This document shows, in pieces, positions 60,402-64,000 of a stretch of 64,000 nucleotides of DNA. Source of the DNA: an uncultured Collinsella sp. (lineage in GTDB: Bacteria; Actinomycetota; Coriobacteriia; Coriobacteriales; Coriobacteriaceae); NCBI GenBank assembly GCA_900538305.1, contig UPXY01000004.1:62001-126000 (forward strand). Direction: 5' to 3'. The notes under the pieces are model-generated. The model did not search any database. It was not told where the DNA came from and was given only the letters and a program-made list of their open reading frames with translations. How positions within the stretch are numbered: the stretch's first letter is position 1; each line of letters opens with the position of its first letter. The position numbers were made by a program, and so were the translations under genes.

Positions 60402-61667
60402 ATGCCACGACCGATGACCGTTGCAGAGAAAATCTTGGCCGCGCACGCGGGCCTCGAGGAGGTGCGCCCGGGACAACTCGTCGAATGCGACCTCGATCTT
60501 GTGCTCGCGAACGACATCACGGCGCCCATCGCCATCGATGTGTTCCGTGAGCTCGGTGCGACCGAGGTGTTCGATCGCGACCGCGTGTGCCTCGTGCCGG
60601 ATCACTATGCGCCGAACAAAGACATCAAGAGCGCAGAGCAGACGAAGAAAATGCGCGACTTCGCCCATGAGCAGCGCATCACCCACTACTGGGAGCAGGG
60701 CTGCGCGGGCATCGAGCATGCATTACTGCCCGAGCAGGGTGTCGTGGTGCCGGGCGACCTGGTGATTGGCGCAGACTCCCATACCTGCACGTACGGTGCG
60801 CTCGGTGCGTTCTCCACGGGTGTGGGTTCGACGGACGCCGGCGTGGGTCTTGCGACCGGTCGTGCTTGGTTCAAGGTGCCGCCCACCATTCGCTTTGAGA
60901 TTGAAGGCGAGCTTACGGACGGAGCGACGGCGAAGGATGTCATCCTCCATATCATTGGGCTCATCGGCGTCGATGGTGCGCTCTACCAGGCTATGGAGTT
61001 CGCTGGCTCCACGATTCGAAATATGTCGATGGAAGGCCGCATGACCATATCGAACATGGCGATCGAGGCTGGCGGCAAGGCGGGCATCATGGAGGTCGAC
61101 GATGTGGCGCGCACATGGCTCGAAGGCCGCTGCCAGCGTCCGGCGGTCGAGTACCATGCGGATCCGGATGCCGAATATGCGCAGGTGATCCACATCGACG
61201 CGGCAGACATCAAGCCGTGCGTGAGCTGGCCGCACCTGCCTTCGAATACGCATCCTGTGAGCGAGAGCCGCCACATCGCTATCGACCAGGCGGTCATCGG
61301 TAGCTGCACGAACGGCCGCATCGAGGATATGCGCGCAGCCGCTGAGGTGCTGCGTGGCCGCCGTGTGAACGAGAACGTTCGCTGCATCGTGATCCCCGCG
61401 ACGCAGGCAGTGTTCAAGCAGTGCATGGCTGAAGGGCTGGCGGACGCGTTCATCGACGCGGGCTGCGTGTTCTCAACGCCTACCTGCGGCCCGTGCCTGG
61501 GTGGTTACATGGGCATCCTCGCGGCGGGCGAGCGCTGCGTTTCTACGACGAACCGCAACTTCGTTGGCCGCATGGGCGACCCCACGTCTGAGGTTTACCT
61601 GGCGAGTCCGGCCGTAGCCGCTGCGAGCGCCGTCGCCGGCCACATCTGCGCTCCGTCTGACCTGTAG
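60402..61667 (+). CDS. leuC: 3-isopropylmalate dehydratase large subunit LeuC
   Basis: A 421-residue aconitase-type enzyme subunit that isomerises isopropylmalate with LeuD. The 4Fe-4S ligands are in VIGSCTNGRIEDM and in the CGPC of STPTCGPCLGG. DRVCLVPDHYAPN and GADSHTCTYGALGAFSTGVG hold active-site residues. GGAAGGATTG precedes the ATG at 60402. The length fits the shorter HacA/LeuC2-type large subunit, found in archaea, actinobacteria and clostridia. Confidence 0.95.
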   Translation: MPRPMTVAEKILAAHAGLEEVRPGQLVECDLDLVLANDITAPIAIDVFRELGATEVFDRDRVCLVPDHYAPNKDIKSAEQTKKMRDFAHEQRITHYWEQGCAGIEHALLPEQGVVVPGDLVIGADSHTCTYGALGAFSTGVGSTDAGVGLATGRAWFKVPPTIRFEIEGELTDGATAKDVILHIIGLIGVDGALYQAMEFAGSTIRNMSMEGRMTISNMAIEAGGKAGIMEVDDVARTWLEGRCQRPAVEYHADPDAEYAQVIHIDAADIKPCVSWPHLPSNTHPVSESRHIAIDQAVIGSCTNGRIEDMRAAAEVLRGRRVNENVRCIVIPATQAVFKQCMAEGLADAFIDAGCVFSTPTCGPCLGGYMGILAAGERCVSTTNRNFVGRMGDPTSEVYLASPAVAAASAVAGHICAPSDL

Positions 61668-61819
61668 CTCCCCCGAGGGGATTCGGGTACATCATCCCGT
61701 GCTCAAACAGCGCTTGCGTGAATTGCGCGCGGGAAGATGTGTCCGAATCCCTCGCGCAGCCAGTTCGCCTCCGCATTGGTAATAACGTGAGGGGCAATGT
61801 TGTCGAAAGGAAACCAACC

Positions 61820-62320
61820 ATGCACTTTGAAGGAAACGTTTTCAAATATGGGCGCGATGTCGATACGGACGTCATCATTCCCGCCCGTTATCTCAACAGC
61901 TCCGACCATGCGCATCTCGCAGCGCATGCCATGGAGGATATCGACCCCACGTTTGCCAAGCGCGTGCAGCCCGGCGATATCGTGGTAGCTGAGGAGAATT
62001 TCGGCTGCGGATCCTCCCGCGAGCATGCCCCGGTGGCGGTCAAGGCGGCGGGCGTAAGCTGTGTCATCGCTAAGAGCTTCGCGCGCATCTTCTATCGCAA
62101 CGCCATTAACGTGGGCCTTGCGATTATGGAATGCCCCGAGGCGGTAGACGCCATCGCAGACGGCGCGCGCGTTGCCGTGGATACCGAGACTGGCACCATC
62201 ACGAACCTCGACACAGGGGCTGTCTTTACCGCCGAGCCCTTCCCGCCGTTTATCGCCGAGATCATCGAAGCCGGTGGCCTGGTGGAGCGCACGCGCCAGA
62301 AGCTCGCTTGCGGCGACTGA
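61820..62320 (+). CDS. leuD: 3-isopropylmalate dehydratase small subunit LeuD
   Basis: A 166-residue partner of LeuC. It shows FKYGRDVDTDVIIPARYLNS, the FGCGSSREHAPVAVKAAG loop and FARIFYRNAINVGLAI, as in the short LeuD2-type subunit. The ATG at 61820 follows GAAAGGAAACC; the open frame upstream is not conserved. A 152-base gap after leuC has no clear terminator. Confidence 0.95.
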   Translation: MHFEGNVFKYGRDVDTDVIIPARYLNSSDHAHLAAHAMEDIDPTFAKRVQPGDIVVAEENFGCGSSREHAPVAVKAAGVSCVIAKSFARIFYRNAINVGLAIMECPEAVDAIADGARVAVDTETGTITNLDTGAVFTAEPFPPFIAEIIEAGGLVERTRQKLACGD

Positions 62321-62411
62321 GCCGCCACTCTGGGATATGCCCACGTGTGACAGTTTCCCCTGGCACCGCTGTCATCTTTGCTGTTGTCCGTTCGATTTAG
62401 AAGGAGGGCGC

Positions 62412-63596
62412 ATGCCGCTCGATAATCCATTCGCTGCGGGGCCGAGCTCGGGGAGCTGGGACTGCAATGTGAAGAAGACCTACAAGATCTGCACGCTGCC
62501 GGGAGACGGTATCGGCCCCGAGATCATCGCCGAAGGCAAGAAGGTGCTCGCGGCTATGGGCAAGCGCTTCGGTGTGGAGTTCGTTTGCGAAGACGCGCTC
62601 ATCGGCGGTGCGGCGATTGACGCGACGCGCGCTACGGGGGAGGAGCCCACCGCGCTGCCGGATGCGACACTCGATGCTGCCCGTGCAGCGGATGCCGTGC
62701 TGCTTGCGAGCGTCGGCGGTCCCAAGTGGGATTCCACCGACCCTGCCGCTCCGCGCCCGGAGCAGGGGTTGCTTAAGATCCGCAAGGAGCTAGGACTCTA
62801 CACCAACCTGCGCCCTGTGCAGATCTTCGCAGCGCTTGCGGGCGCTTCGACGCTTCGTCCGGAGGTCATCGATGGCGTGGACATGATGATCGTGCGCGAG
62901 CTCACGGGCGGTCTGTACTTCGGCCGCCGCGAGCGCTTCTATGATGAACCCGGCGCCGGCACGGCAGGGGCGTCTGGCCAGCGCGCGTACGACACGCTCG
63001 AGTACCGAGAGTACGAGGTCGAGCGCATCGCGCGGCAGGCGTTCGAGGCGGCGCGCAAGCGCCGTGGCAAGGTGTCGAGCGTGGACAAGGCTAACGTGCT
63101 GGAGACGAGCCGCATGTGGCGCGAGATCGTCCACCGCATTCACGATGAGGAGTATCCGGACGTGGAGCTCGAGGACGTGCTCGTGGACAACGCCGCCATG
63201 CAGCTCATCAACCGTCCGGCGACCTTCGATGTCGTGGTGACGGAGAACATGTTCGGCGACATTCTCTCCGACGAGGCCGCGCAGATTACAGGCTCGCTTG
63301 GCATGCTCGCCTCCGCGAGCCTGGGCGACGGTGTGGCGCTCTACGAGCCGAGCCATGGTAGCGCGCCCGATATCGCGGGACAGGGTATCGCGAATCCCTT
63401 GGCACAGATCTTGTCCGTCGAGATGATGCTGCGTTACAGCTTCAACATGGGAGAGGCGGCCGACGCAGTACGTGCCGCGGTGACGGCTGTGCTCGACGAG
63501 GGTCTCCGCACGCGTGACATCGCGGATGCGTCGGCGCCTGCGGGCTGCATCCTCGGCACCGCCGCTATGGGCGACGCCGTGGTCGAGCGGATCTAA
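62412..63596 (+). CDS. leuB: 3-isopropylmalate dehydrogenase LeuB
   Basis: A 394-residue NAD-dependent oxidative decarboxylase, the third leucine step. It has KICTLPGDGIGPEIIAEGKK, the substrate-binding RPVQIFAALAGAS and REL-TGGLYFG, and the metal/NAD region VTENMFGDILSDEAAQITGS with YEPSHGSAPDIAGQG. About 22 N-terminal residues (MPLDNPFAAGPSSGSWDCNV) are extra compared with typical LeuB (about 360). The ATG at 62412 follows AAGGAGGGC. A terminator follows, closing leuACDB. Confidence 0.95.
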   Translation: MPLDNPFAAGPSSGSWDCNVKKTYKICTLPGDGIGPEIIAEGKKVLAAMGKRFGVEFVCEDALIGGAAIDATRATGEEPTALPDATLDAARAADAVLLASVGGPKWDSTDPAAPRPEQGLLKIRKELGLYTNLRPVQIFAALAGASTLRPEVIDGVDMMIVRELTGGLYFGRRERFYDEPGAGTAGASGQRAYDTLEYREYEVERIARQAFEAARKRRGKVSSVDKANVLETSRMWREIVHRIHDEEYPDVELEDVLVDNAAMQLINRPATFDVVVTENMFGDILSDEAAQITGSLGMLASASLGDGVALYEPSHGSAPDIAGQGIANPLAQILSVEMMLRYSFNMGEAADAVRAAVTAVLDEGLRTRDIADASAPAGCILGTAAMGDAVVERI

Positions 63597-63643
63597 GGGC
63601 GAACCGGCAGACAGTGCGTCGCACAACCAGATATATCTTCCAT

Positions 63644-63675
63644 AGGGGCTCCCGCAGAGGCGAGAGCCCCTTTTT
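63644..63675 (+). terminator. Intrinsic terminator after leuB
   Basis: AGGGGCTC (63644-63651) pairs with GAGCCCCT (63664-63671), followed by TTTTT. Confidence 0.85.
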
Positions 63676-63763
63676 CATGCTCATTAGAAGTACAGGGGCG
63701 TTTTGCAGGCGACCATGTCAGCATTTACGCCGCTTGCGGCATCCGTCCACCGGCTCGCGAAAA

Positions 63764-63830
63764 ATACACCGCCTTTCATGGAAGGACCGGGATTGCTCCG
63801 GTTGAAGCATCCATGAAAGGGATGGTGTAT
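63764..63830. repeat. Inverted repeat between leuB and the IS30-type end
   Basis: ATACACC-GCCTTTCATGGA (63764-63782) and TCCATGAAAGG-GATGGTGTAT (63810-63830) pair apart from a two-base bulge, with CCGG...CCGG in the loop. It may be unrelated to the transposase, whose end is nearby. Confidence 0.6.
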
Positions 63831-63904
63831 GAAACAAAACTTGTCAAACACGGGGGACGGGAGCACGTCCGAGCAGCTACGCAGCTTGATTGGGCCTTAG
63901 TTTT

Positions 63905-64000
63905 TCAGAGCAAATGCAACGTCGCCGAGTGGTAGACCTCGTAGGGCGTCCTCCATCCGAGGCGCTCGCGCGGCCTGCGGTTCAGCTCATCGTACACCAT
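63905..64000 (-). mobile_element. IS30-family transposase, C-terminal fragment at window edge
   Basis: The minus strand encodes VYDELNRRPRERLGWRTPYE then VYHSATLHLL and a stop at 63905. The LNxRPRxxLGWxTPxE pattern is the C-terminal end of IS30-type DDE transposases. The rest lies beyond the window, so intactness and the left inverted repeat cannot be judged. The element's right end should lie within 63830-63904. Confidence 0.85.

Overview
The window is chromosomal DNA from a high-G+C Gram-positive bacterium, most probably a Coriobacteriia member (Collinsella or a close relative). I infer this from the G/C-rich codon third positions, the strong AGGAGG-type ribosome sites, the LPXTG-like giant adhesin and the order of the housekeeping genes. 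No database search was possible, so the genus is an inference.

Backbone. Reading left to right, groES-groEL, clpC, disA, ispD, ispF, cysS, rlmB, yacP, (tRNAs, tuf), rpmG, secE, nusG, rplK and rplA follow the old Gram-positive order known from Bacillus (clpC-disA-ispD-ispF-cysS-rlmB-yacP-rpmG-secE-nusG-rplK-rplA). Here the order is opened at several joints by inserted cargo. A 12-kb gene for a 4,033-residue surface adhesin plus a small winged-helix regulator lies between ispD and ispF. A TPP-riboswitch-controlled thiamine salvage set (thiM, thiamine-binding protein, thiE) lies between ispF and cysS. A more A/T-rich island lies between cysS and rlmB; it holds an ATPase remnant, a DUF2971-like protein, a PKD plus FTM-repeat protein, an unknown protein and a DUF4143 ATPase, and is followed by ogt and an AlkA-type glycosylase. 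A large accessory block (about 36.8-51.5 kb) lies between yacP and the tRNA/tuf cluster. The right end carries a PadR regulator with its membrane-protein partner, the attenuated leuACDB genes, and the end of an IS30-type transposase.

Accessory block 39-51.5 kb. This is the part most like a mobile or defence island. It contains a coupled 33-residue ORF and an unknown protein, a VirD4/TraG-type coupling ATPase next to an extra ClpP-type protease, a DarT-type DNA ADP-ribosyltransferase fused to IF2_N-like and winged-helix-like domains with a NADAR-like partner (a predicted toxin-antitoxin pair), and two unknown proteins. It ends with a predicted two-gene system: a 1,056-residue nuclease-like/RecQ/ComF-like phosphoribosyltransferase fusion followed by a SLOG (DprA-like) protein. 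The DarT-type and RecQ-type proteins appear to share the same winged-helix-like module.

Intergenic DNA is unusually rich in palindromes. I find a ~155-bp element with 27-30-bp terminal inverted repeats in two copies, a TGTAAAATAACCCC family at five sites that supplies the stop codons of ispF, cysS and ogt, and many smaller hairpin elements. Clear regulatory features are a TPP riboswitch with its terminator, a leucine leader peptide with five CTA codons plus attenuator, and a palindrome filling the spacer of the padR promoter.
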